A DNA stretch of 64,000 bases from the NCBI GenBank assembly GCA_964036155.1, contig OZ038422.1, positions 71,509,201-71,573,200 on the forward strand. Reading direction: 5' to 3'. A program made the position numbers and the translations under genes. This DNA comes from Diploscapter coronatus. Lineage: Eukaryota > Nematoda > Chromadorea > Rhabditida > Rhabditidae. The notes below the pieces were generated by a model. That model saw only the letters and a program-made list of their open reading frames with translations. It was not told the DNA's origin and searched no databases. Below, in pieces: positions 48,461-59,800 of this stretch. Every line of letters starts with the position of its first letter. Position 1 is the first letter of the stretch.

Positions 48461-49842
48461 ATGCATAAGAGCCTTGTCGTATTGGTAGCTGCGTTCGCTA
48501 CATCCCATGCCTTCTTATTCGGCGGCGGCGGTGGCTGTGGGTAAGTAATTCAGTTTTGGAAATTTATTTTGGTCTTGATTAATATAAGATTGCATGATTT
48601 GATCACTTCCTTTGGTTCGAATAATTCTTACTCTTTGATATCGTTCATCCTCAGTAGATTTGTGTGTTAATTTCGACGCAATTTATTTCAAAATGCGAAA
48701 CGTGGCGCAATTTGTTGATGAAAATCTCGACCTTTTTATCCAACAATCTCATCATCCTGCAAGAAAATTTGTCCATCCGTTTCTAGACATTGACCTTTTC
48801 TTTCAAATATCTCGGTCTAGATCGAACTTTTCTGTCATGTTCTAATTTCGGCTTCTAAACAATATCCCAAATCATGTCATCTTATTTAGAGATGTTCTAA
48901 GTAATACATTCAAAATAATTGTATCATTTTAGATGCGGAGGAGGAGGAGGACTCAGCTTCTCGTGCATGCAGCTCCCACCCATTCAGGTAAACTTTGAGA
49001 TTTCAAAATAGATATCTTGGAAATTCAAAGTTTCCAAAAGAAACCAATATTGAAGCGAAGATAAAATATACAATTTTCTCACAAAGAGTTAACATATTGA
49101 CTTTAGTTGCCACCGATCCCAGTTCCCCAACTCTCGATGCCATGCGGAGGCGGCTGCGGAGGAGGATGTGCCCCACCCCCAATGCCATGCGGAGGAGGTA
49201 TTACTCAATCACAATTTTATCAAAATAGCATTGAATATTGCAGGCTGCGGAGGAGGATGTGAGTCGATTCAACGCTAGGAAATAAAATTTCATTTCTTTT
49301 TAACTTTTTCTTAAAATTTCGATCTTTCTAATCTCAAAATAATTCGATTATCCTAATTTTACAGGCGGAGGAGGATTCTCTGGCGGCTGCGGAGGTAATT
49401 TTTTTCTCTACTATTAACAAAAGATAATTAAATGCCTTTAGGTGGCGGAGGTGGCGGATACGCTGTCCCACCACCATCTGGCGGAGGATACGCTGTTGCA
49501 CCACCATCTGGAGGTTATGCCGCTCCCCCACCAGCTCCAATTCGTAAGTTTGATTAACTTGTTGGCACACCGATTCTCGATGAATTGCAAGACTGTTCTT
49601 ATAGGGCATCTTTGTACTATTTAGCATCTTGAATGCCATTAGATTTCAAAATATTCGATTCTTGAGAAGCTGGAACAGTATTGTGAAGAAAGTGGTGAAA
49701 AGGAAGAAAAATATCCTAACCATCCATGACATATTCTAATTATTTAAACAAAATCAAATCTAAAATTTTAGCCCAACCTGGAGGATATGCTCAATCAGGA
49801 GGAGGATATGCTCAGTCGGGAGGATATGCCGGAAGAAAATAA
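48461..49842 (+). CDS. Glycine/cysteine-rich secreted protein (cuticle or ground-like type)
   Basis: Signal peptide MHKSLVVLVAAFATSHA, then FLFGGGGGCGCGGGGGL. Seven exons, all phase-consistent: 48461-48540, 48935-48987, about 49109-49197, 49244-49258 (15-base micro-exon), about 49365-49394, about 49441-49543, and 49771-49842. The middle carries CGGGCGGGCAPPPMPCGG blocks and the C-terminal third GGGYAVPPPSGGGYAVAPP and Gly-Tyr-Ala-Gln repeats ending GYAGRK. The N-terminal half resembles Gly-rich regions of nematode ground-like (grl) proteins, but no ground-like Cys domain follows. Likely extracellular, cuticle or lumen coat. Poly(A) signal AATAAA at 50042-50047. Confidence 0.8.
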
Positions 49843-52070
49843 ACGGATGCAGACCTGTAGCTTCTAGATTATTTAATTTAAACCTTGATAATTACCATAC
49901 GGAAAATCTCAATGTTCTCACTTCTCTCGGCAATTCTTTTCTCTCAAAGGCATTATATCACCTCATCATCATTCCCTCTTTTGTGTCTTTTCTCTGCAAT
50001 TTCTTTCTCATTAATTCCATGTCATCTCAGAACAACCTAATAATAAATATTTCCCAATTATAAGTGAAATCGCAAGAAAAACGATAAAAATGTACTTCTC
50101 TACAAGCATTAGATTGGAAACCCAAGTAGATACACCAAACTTTGCTTCGTGGTAAGGTTTCTGTACAGAAATGTAGATAACATTTTTGTGAAAAAAGTTG
50201 AAAAATTTTTAATCCTTAAAATGAAGACATTTTCGCAAGCGAAATATCGCCTGTGCTTGAAAATTTTGGGCAGATTTTTAAAACAACCATTTCATCAGGT
50301 CCATCGTTAAACTACATAGTTCTATTTGAGTTTAAAAGATACTTCCTCCTCAAACTTCTTTTTTGTTGTAAATTTTAAACTATCAAGTTTCTACCACAAT
50401 TGCACTTTTGTAAGCGAGCGAGGCTTGGGGATACTAGCTTTAGAATCACGATTGATAGAATTATAAACCGAAGCATCAGTCGAAATGTATGAATTCGAGA
50501 AAGATATCTTTGACTTTGAGAGATCTAATTCTCAATCTTTCGTTTTCCTTCTTATCACTCTTTACATCATCCCACCTCGAGCGAGGAAGAATGAAAAAAT
50601 AAGAGAAGAAGGAAAACAACAATTCGTGTATTTCGCAACGTAGCTATATTCCAACGTGGCATTATTCTACAGCTACTAAATCATAAACGCTGCCAAGAGA
50701 GTAATCTTCAAAATTGCGATCGAAGTTAATCTTGCAGAAAACCGAAACAAAACGAAGAGTTGATTGTTTAATCAAAAGGCCTATTATTGTAAACGTCTGA
50801 TTAATTGATGGATATAGACCTAGGCAGATTTTCAGTCAGAACGAGACATTATAGGGGACGAGTACACAGATCTAAATATTTATATACACATTTAATACAT
50901 AGAGCGGTACTCAACAAGGTTTTGGTAGAATATTTTGGCATAGGGGGTACGCTATAACGACCTGGCTTAAACCCTGCCTAAGTCTAGGTGAACAGGAAAA
51001 AGTAACGTATTTTATGAGCTAATAAAGATGAACAAATGTACATTGCAGACGTGCACCTTGACCAGCGGACTTTGCATGGAAATTGTATAGAAAAGAACAG
51101 ATGAAAGAGTGAATAATTTTGCAATCCATACTTGGTTGTCTATGTGTGCCTAAAAATTGTTCTTTTTTTGTTTTCATCAAGTAGTCGGATGTCTGCAATA
51201 TAAGCTTGTGAATTTTCTTTCATGTGAATTTATTAAATATTAAAGATAAAAAATCTGTTTCATTTTTTTCATGAAATTTATAAATATTTAATAGCAAGTT
51301 TGTGTTGTGGTAGATATCAATTGGATGTTTAGATCTTCTCGGGACCAAGGGTACGCAGACTTATGAGCCGGTAAGTTGCTCACCATTGGTACGTTATCAT
51401 AGAGCTTTAAAAATGTTTTATTGAAGAACATGAGGCGCTTAGCTGATAATTAGAGATATTATACTCTATGAGCAGACAAATATCAGTCACAAGACTGCCA
51501 AAGGACACCAAAGATAAAATATCTATTGATTTTTACTTTCTAAAATCTAATTATTCCTATTCAAATGACATTCTATTCACTAAGTTCTTAAAAATATTCA
51601 TTCTCGAATGATTAAAGAACCATTTAGCGGAAGTGTGCATTATTGGTTAGGTTTTGTCTTACAAAACCTGTGCTAATATTCCCGAAAAATGGTAAATCTT
51701 GGTTTTTCAAAATTCATTCCAACCTTGTATTATGGGATTTCAAACAGTGGGGATTATTTACTGACAAAAATATCCTAATTTGAATTACTTATTGAAAAAT
51801 TAGCGAGATCGACAAATGTTGACAACTTTTCTTATTAGATCCGATTAATCTAATCAATACCTTCTTCAAGCTCTGCGCCTAGGCTTTCTCTGTGTCTTTT
51901 CCCTCACTTGGCCTCCCTCCCCAGGCTGCTTCTCCATTCCAGCTTCATCCAATACTAACTACCCATTTTTAATCCGAGCTAAGTTTAAGCTCGGGTTAGA
52001 AATTGATAATTATTTTATCTTTTTTTAAGTATATTTTTCTATCTTTGATAATTTAGGCCAAAGACAATCA
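49843..52070. other. 2.2-kb intergenic region
   Basis: No gene seen. A stretch at about 51173-51203 (TTTCATCAAGTAGTCGGATG...CAATAT) is similar to 16308-16340 near the foldback at 16155-16284. ATTTAG at 52051-52056 precedes the next ATG. Confidence 0.5.
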
Positions 52071-52930
52071 ATGGACGGAAGAAGGGGAATCCGCCTGACC
52101 ATCTTCATCGTGCTCGAAAATGTCTGGAATAAGACGACGGAGTTGTACGAGAAGTTCAAGGAACAGCCCCTTAGAGCCGTAATCTTGATTCTGGGTAGGC
52201 TTCTCATTTGATAACTAGAAAAAATCAAAGAAAACAGTCGTTCATAATAGTTTGGTGAAATTTCAATTTCAATATTTTTGCACCATTTACTGTAGAGGAA
52301 AAATTCTCGAATGCTTATATATGAGCAGACTTGGGGAGCACTTTCGTCAGACGAAAAAAATCTATGGGGGTAGGTCGCAGGGGTTTCTGACGATCGTCCT
52401 CCCTAGGTCTGTATATGAGAGAAAAACCCTGTTCGTTTTCGGCGTTGAATTCATTCTTAAAATTTAAAGTATGATTTCTTCAAAGTAGATGCTAATTGAA
52501 ATAAAAATAATTGCGAAGATAGTCTCAGCTAAATCATCAAATTTTAGTCATCCTGAGCTTGTTCGCGGGTGCAACGCTGTTCGTCTTCTTCGTCCGTCAT
52601 CCTGAGCAGACCGCCCAGATCGTCGCAAATCAGTCGATGTCAAATGACATCCCCTGTATGTTTTTAAAATATTTATTATCAGATGAAGCTAAAAAAATCG
52701 TGTCGTAGTGGGCTACAATAACTAAACTTTTTCGAAAAAAAGAATTTTTTGGTCAAATGATCATGACACCATTTAATCAATTTATTACTGAGACCTTAAA
52801 TAATTCACGAAATTTAGCGGTCATGAAGGTGCCTGCCTTCGCCCACAACAAATTCTTCAAGGCCAACTTGAAGCCGACCGAAGTCAATCATCTCACTGGA
52901 GGTGATTACATCCTCAACGTGGACGCTTGA
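52071..52930 (+). CDS. Small single-pass membrane protein, unknown function
   Basis: Three exons: about 52071-52193, about 52548-52658, about 52818-52930; phases agree. About 115 residues: a basic, soluble N-terminal part (MDGRRGIRLTIFIVLENVWN), one transmembrane helix (ILILVILSLFAGATLFVFFV), then a soluble part (RHPEQTAQIVANQSMSND, VMKVPAFAHNKFFKAN, TGGDYILNVDA). No signal peptide or known family. Orientation and place in the cell are unknown. AATAAA at 53155-53160. Confidence 0.7.
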
Positions 52931-53634
52931 TCTGGTCCAATTATAGTCGACGGTAAGATATTCAATTTTTTGAAAACGTTAAGATTAAAATTTTAGTGTC
53001 ATCTGCTCGTTTATCGTCTCGGTTTTTTTTTCGAATTTTGATTCGATCCAAAATATTCAATCTCAATTTTTTCTCTTATGAAACATTCTAATTTGAACTT
53101 TCTCAGGAAAGGCTTAATTTTTTACTTTGTAATTTTTAACCAAGTATAATAATCAATAAATGTATATGTGTGTGTGTTGCATAACATTTCATTATTACAA
53201 ATCTACTTCCACGTCATAATCAGTCAGTATATTCCATAGATATCGATATCCATGACCATCAGAAAGAGCTAGGAATTGGGGAAATGATGAGAGCAGTTGT
53301 TCTCTCTTTGCATCTCTTGTATTACTTTCTTCTCATTATGTCAGACCGTGAAGCTCTGCCCAGAATTTTCCTTCCTCTTCCATAACTAGGGACAGATATG
53401 CAGAAGAAAGAAAAACGTTTGGCCACAAGCAACAAACGATAAAAAAATGGACAATCAACTTTTAGCAGCTTTTGTCCGCTTGCACAAAAATGCCGACGTG
53501 TAAACACGCTGAATTATCCGGCAAATTTAGGGTGGCAAAGGCTATCATAGATAATAAGTTTATTTTCTAGGCATAAATAAGCATGCAGACAATACATCAG
53601 TGTCATTTAAAATCTAGTTTCATCACCATCAGGG

Positions 53635-53656
53635 CTGCACGGAATATTCTGTGCAG
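53635..53656. repeat. 22-bp near-perfect palindrome
   Basis: CTGCAC GGAATATTCT GTGCAG: palindromic over 22 bases except one pair. The core GGAATATTCT resembles one inverted GAA/TTC heat-shock element unit. Confidence 0.6.
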
Positions 53657-54733
53657 TCTGATCACTATCGACCTGATGAGTCACTGTCTTGTGATCTCTA
53701 TTTCTGTCTGTCCTATCGATCGAAGCGCTGCCTGTCCCTGGAGGCATTTCTTTTTGAGCCGAGGAGAGAATTGGGGGGAGATGTGACCTGACGTAGAAAA
53801 ACCAGGGAATAAAGGAAAAAAAGAGTTGTGTTATCTTTGAAAGCCATGACAATTGCATCATTATACAAATTATAAGAGTGCAATACTTACGAACATTTGA
53901 CATTGATGGCTAAATCAGCCATGATTATCTCGATCAAATCGTATCAAATTCTGGGCTTACAAATAAAAATACAAAAAGAAGTTCATTGATAAGAGATAGA
54001 TGTGTGGAAAAATAATAAAATTTTATTTCGACTCCGAAACTGATAAAGAGCTACACCCTTCCTGGGCAGGGAAATGACGAATGAATTAGATATTTCTTTT
54101 CCTATTTAGTCACAGATCAGATTAGATTTTTCATGACCTAAGCACTTTCAAGTATACATCCCTCAAACCTTTGTGTGAACGCATATCGATCAAAATTTAA
54201 TATTTTCTTCTGTTCGTTCATTTTCTGTTGCAAATTTTACTATTTTCTGCAGTTTCTATTTTAAAATTTCAAATTTTCTGCTGGAAAGGTTAAACTGATA
54301 AGAGCTCCAAATAGCAGACTGGTAATAAAGCTGTCTTAGGATACTAAGAATTGTTTTGGTTTGTTAGCCACATATTTGCGATAACGTTCTCGAAATTTAC
54401 AAATTTGCTGTCACATAGCGGCATGATGACAAATGAGTGACTAGTCGTGACATTTATCAAGCTCAATTCATAACAGTCTTACAAGTTTTAGCTTTCACTA
54501 TTATCATATTCTTCTCCGTTTGCTTTTATTTCTTCATATTTGTCAAGGAAAGAAATTCGTCCTTTTAGCAGCACAAGATTCGATATTCCATTTTCGTAAT
54601 TGGCTCATCGATTTTTCCAAATCACGCCCAAAGCAAACAATGAATGAGAGAAGCTGACAAAACAAGAGTCATTAAAGAAAGCAACAAGCGAGAGGACTTA
54701 AAAAGGATGATAAAAGAGGCGGATGATAATCAG

Positions 54734-54743
54734 TCTATATATG
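54734..54743 (+). promoter_or_regulatory. TATA box of the two-helix membrane protein gene
   Basis: TCTATATATG; about 470 bases upstream of the leader exon at 55201 and about 780 upstream of the ATG, so a leader intron of moderate length is implied. Confidence 0.45.
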
Positions 54744-55509
54744 CTCGCTTGAATTCGTGAATTTTCTGTGTACTCTATAAGAATGGTCTGATACAATTTT
54801 CTTCGTGTCTTGCCATAATATTTCAGCTTCCATTAATTTAAATCTAGCCATACGCATCAATCAATACAAATGCCTTTCGAAATTCCCTTTAGTTATTCAT
54901 TATTTACTGAAGTAAGCGCATTTTCATAATGTTTTGCAATTTTTCGCAATAGCTCGTGCGAGTCAGTTTTTTCTTCTGATCAATTTATTCCTTGATCACT
55001 CCTTCATTTCATTGAAAGGCCGATTTAACGTGAGTTCAAAAGTAATTTTGCTTATGCAGTGACCAATCGAGTCGTCATTATTTTCTCGCATTCAATTCAA
55101 TGTGTTTGCTATTTCTGCGTTAAAATTTGAATGTCTCTGATTCTAAGTGATTCATCTCCTCTTATCTATCTAATTAATAGTAAGAATAATAAGCTTCCAG
55201 AATACGCAACGCCCTGTAATAAGAAAGGAACGGGAAAACCGAAGAAGCCGCAGCTAATTTCGGTAAGCATCTACATATTTTAAAGTTGAAGCGAACACTT
55301 CGAAAATTATTAACTTTAATGGTGCATTATCGAGTTTTAGCATCATTCTTTCATATAGCTAATATTTTTCTAGAGTCATCCTATTTTTAACAAGCGTTTT
55401 TTATATGTATTTAGAGAGTCTTTCGCGTATTTATTCTTAGAAACTTGATTTATTTAAATAAATAAATAATTTCAGTTCTCAAGCGCATACACTGGACGCA
55501 TCAAGAAAC

Positions 55510-56022
55510 ATGACTAAGCCTCAAAAGAAGGACGCAGCGCCACTGATGGAGAATGCCCCGCCGAACAACAACTCGGAGAAAAGCAGTTCGTGCTGCACAA
55601 TCTTTGGCTTCATCATGATGAATATAATTTCCTTCCTTCTCGGTGGTAAGTTGAAAGAATATAAATTATCTCTAAAAATGAAATAACCATCTTTTGATCA
55701 ACTTTTAAAAATCTAAATTTAGGAGCTGCTGGAGTTGGTGCCATTTTGAAATGGGGAGTGGGGTACCTGTCCGATCTGTTTCGATGTAAGAGAAATAATA
55801 GCATGTTTAGGCACGTTCAATTTTAGCAGTGTTTTAGAATAAAAATTCTAGATACTATTTAGAAATTCATGAATATTAGTTATGATTACGATTTCAGACA
55901 ATCTGATAGTCTTCATAGCCGCCGTTCTCGTCGTTGTCACCGCTGCGCTCGTTGTGTATTGCTGCGTGAAACGAAAGAGGCGAGCCACTTCAACATGTCT
56001 CGATATCATTAGTATTGTGTGA
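55510..56022 (+). CDS. Small two-transmembrane protein, unknown function
   Basis: Three exons join in phase. Start MTKPQKKDAAPLMENAPPNN; an N-terminal Ser/Cys stretch (SEKSSSCCTIF), TM1 GFIMMNIISFLLGGAAGVGA, a short loop (LKWGVGYLSDLFRY), TM2 LIVFIAAVLVVVTAALVVYC, then KRKRRATSTCLDIISIV. About 115 residues. The basic CCVKRKRR after TM2 suggests a cytosolic C-terminus. No family recognised; other nematode small hydrophobic proteins look similar but that is weak. AATAAA at 56049-56054. Confidence 0.7.
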
Positions 56023-56863
56023 ATTTTAAAGTTATTTCTTTCAAATTGAATAAATAATGGGATTAAAAGAAAAATCCATAAATTTTTTGATCATTTTTAA
56101 GAAGCATGGTAAACAAATAGGAAATCGATAAAACTGCTTGCGTTGAGGTCGAACAATTACGAAACCAGCATTCCAATTGCATGGCTTATCACTTTTTGCT
56201 CATTGGCATTCACATGATCCTCGAAAATTAATTGCCTTCGCAGTATGTGTCCACCTTTTTTAATCTTTTCCCCAATTTACACACTATCTATCTCAGTACT
56301 TTGTGTGCTAATCATTTTTGAATATTAAATTCAAGCTAGCACAAAATCATGAGCTCCAAGCTTCAAGAAAATAAACACAAGTTGACCAAATGAAATAGCG
56401 TCGGGAACTTTATCATTGCAAACTAATTTTGTGAGAACATCACGCTTTGCCAAACTAACCTATTCGATCATAATCGTTTGATGATGTATCACTACTCTGC
56501 ATTAGTCCCAGCTAATTGAAGCATAAAGTCAAAAGTTTGAACTGATTGGTGGAAATTTTCGTAAGTTGAAAATCGAACAAAGTTAAGTTTCACAACGTTT
56601 TGGTTAAAAATCATTTTCATAACGTGTGAAATTCAAATTTCGTTGGTTTTAGCAACGCGATTTACCTGTAAACGCGGTGCTTGTTTACAATCTCGTCTGT
56701 TTCCTTCAAATAGCGTTTACCATTTATTTTCTCGCCAGCTGCTGAGTCAGTTGATTTTCTCGAATTGTCACAAGTCGATGTCTCATTTCTGCCAACGTTG
56801 CTACTTTCGTGACTTTTATCGGCAATTTTCAGATTTCCGATGATTTTCTAGCATCTCTGTAGA
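56023..56863. other. Intergenic region before the CLC gene
   Basis: Nothing convincing. ATTTTCAG at 56825-56832 and TTTTCTAG at 56844-56851 precede the CLC ATG at 56864 and could serve as trans-splice acceptors. Confidence 0.5.
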
Positions 56864-59800
56864 ATGTCAACTCCCGATGCTGAGCCGGTGATGAGGAGAG
56901 GAAATGAATTCGATCGGCGTACGAGAACTTGGTCTGGTGGAAGGTGAGATTTTTTAAAAATCTTTTATCTGAAATTTAAGAATTGACAGACAGGAAAAAT
57001 CGGAATAGTTTTTTATGCCATATCAAGATATACATTTTTACCGAACTTTTAATTATGATAATTCTTGCTTTAACTTCGATAAGTCATGAGCAGTTGGATC
57101 CATAAATTCCAAGGGCGACTGAAAATGACGGAATGTGACGTGAGCCATCTTTTTCATTCTACTTCTCCCTACTTTCGTCCCCTCGCCTATCCCTAACTAT
57201 AACGCACGTACTCACGTCATCTCGTCATTTCGACATTGTTAATTCCAAGTTTTCAACATTATCAAATACATGACTCCATTTTTGTGAAAAAAGAGGAAAA
57301 TGGTTGATGCTGTCAAATATGTTCACTTTCAGCATCGATCCATACGAGGATCCTGTTTCTGGATTGGAACGAGTCTCGTCTCGAAGCCAATTGAATCGAT
57401 TGTCCAGGAGACGGAGAGAAGTGAAAAATAGATTAAGAAATAGTTTATTCTAAGTTGTTGCAGGATGAAGAGCGTCTTCGCCATCGAATCGAGCCTCCCG
57501 TTGTGCGAAGAGAAGCGTTGAGTTCAATGTACGAAAGCCTCAATTATGAAATCGCTGAGAATGAGCTCTACAAGGCTGAGGAGAAAAAGCCTATGCATCA
57601 TGTAAGCGTTTTTCCTCTTCTATTCGACGCATATTAAGTTATTGTCGAAATTTCAAATTCCGAACCCTATTCCAATGTTTATTTGAAATTCTGAATAACT
57701 TGACGAGGAATAAGCATTTGCGATTTTTCTCAAAAAAATGTTTTCTAAGAATTTTCATTTTCAGCTGGATCTATGGCGTCAATCGCGTAACCGCTGGATT
57801 GTCTGCTTCTTCATTGGAGTGTTCACCGCGTTCGTGGCTGCCTCCATCGACATTCTTCTCCACTACAGCAAGACCATCAAATTCGATATTATTCTCAGAG
57901 GACGTGAGAATTTATTATCTTCTAAATTGTTCTCGAAAGGCCTCTTTCTGACCGTTTACAAGGCTACTTATAGTTCTTTAAAAATAAAATGTGAGAAAGT
58001 TGAAAACGCTCGAACTCTAGTGATGGATCGATGTGATGAGCAAGCGAGGCTAACAGGCGCTGCCTGTTTGTGGGAAGTCGAAGCGGCTTGGATTGTGTAC
58101 GACTGCGTTCTCGTTGGAATTGCTGCATTTTTGGTAATTATTTTTCATACGTTTGAAATTTGAGTTTTTAAACGAACGAATAACGTTTATTGAGTTAATG
58201 TACAGGCCTTCAAGGATAGTACTTTAACTCTCTACGGCTTCGTAAACTTTCCACCCAACACATTATTTCTCGCTTTTTCTTTTCCCCGTCTTTGAGAGAT
58301 GGTTACGCAGTCATTTTTCCAGGTAATCTGGGTCTCCCCGATCGCAGGCGGCTCAGGCATTCCCCAAATTAAGTGCTATCTGAACGGAGTCAGAATCCCG
58401 AATGTAGTCGGGTTGAAGACGCTCGTCGCGAAGGCTGTCGGAGTGGCTTGTGCAGTGGGAGGTGGGTTGGCTGCTGGAAAGGTACGCAATTTCCCTCAAT
58501 TTATCTTTGGAGATTTTTTTCCCTTTCGAAAAGCAACTTTACTCGGTATTCCTAAGAGCGCGTTCATACTTTTGACATCGTGTCAATGTCAAATGTCAAC
58601 AAATAGCAAAAATAAATGAGGGAGAACAGAAGACAAGTACACAATGCATTTTGCAAAGTGGCAAATGGTTGAGAAATTTGACATCAAAACCGTTCAATGT
58701 CAAGAAATTTTGACACGATTCTCGTAAATTTGACACTCGTCTCGACCATTGTCTTTTCTCCTCTCCTTTTAATGCTATTTCTTTATTTTGACATTAACAT
58801 GTTGCTAAAAGTATGAGCGCACCCTAAACCTTTTTTCTCCAAAAAATTCATTTTATCTTTTATTAGTTTTTACTATTCATTTTGGAGTTAGCAGAACGTC
58901 TGTATTCCAATTTCAAAAGCTCTTTTTTATTCTAATACTTAGGAAGGCCCAATGATTCATTCTGGTGGCGTCGTGGCAGCAGGCGTCTCTCAAGGCAAAT
59001 GCGCCCTGTTCGGCTGCGACATGGGACTTTTCAAGGAGTTTCGAAATGATCGGTGAATTTTCATCATGGGATTTTTTTGTTGAAAAAAATATGAAAAAGA
59101 AGAGACTGAAAATGTTTGATTTTTCAGAGAAAGACGTGATTTCGTCTCAGCTGGCGCGGCCGCGGGAGTCGCTGCAGCTTTTGGTGCACCGATTGGAGGG
59201 ACGCTGTTCTCCTTGGAAGAAGGAGCCAGTTTCTGGAATCAGAACCTCACCTGGAGAATGGTGACACTTTTTCCTGACTTCCTGGAATAATTCCATTTTT
59301 CTCTACATGAGAACTTCCAAAATTCAACTTTTGAGCTTATAATTTTCAAATAAAAAGTGCAAATCCAGAGTTTGGAACAGACTTCTCAAAACTCGATCCG
59401 CAAGTCGAGCGGCAGAAAGAATAGTGCACCTTTTCGAAAGAGAAAGAGAAGATATACCCTTTTTCTCTCGATAAGATATACTATTTTTCTGCGGGTCGAG
59501 TTTTGAGAAGTCCGGTTTGGAAAACAAGGTATGAAAAACGAGAAAAGTAGTGAAAATGTTTCTTTCAGTTCTTCTCAGCGATGATCTCCTCATTCACAGT
59601 CAACTGGATTCTGAGCTGGTTCAACGGCAAAAGTGGCTGGCTTTCCTGGACTGGACTGGCAAATTTTGGAGTTTTCGAGGTATTTTTTGTCTCACTCTTG
59701 AGAAGTCCATGGTTTTTTTTTCCAGAAACGACAAGAATACAATGTGTGGGAAGTGCCGTTCTTCCTGATGATCGGAATATTGGGAGGCATTTCTGGCGCA

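Larger units (their letters stand above)
52931..55509. other. 2.6-kb intergenic region
   Basis: Holds the 3' UTR of the previous gene, a palindrome at 53635-53656 and a TATA box near 54736. A non-coding-looking exon 55201-55262 is bounded by CTTCCAG and GTAAGC and probably belongs to the 5' leader of the next gene. A 98-codon minus frame (53607-53903) has no recognisable features. Confidence 0.5.

Noticed and set aside
53607..53903. 98-codon minus frame with a hydrophobic start
   Set aside because: No known family, splice or conservation signal visible.
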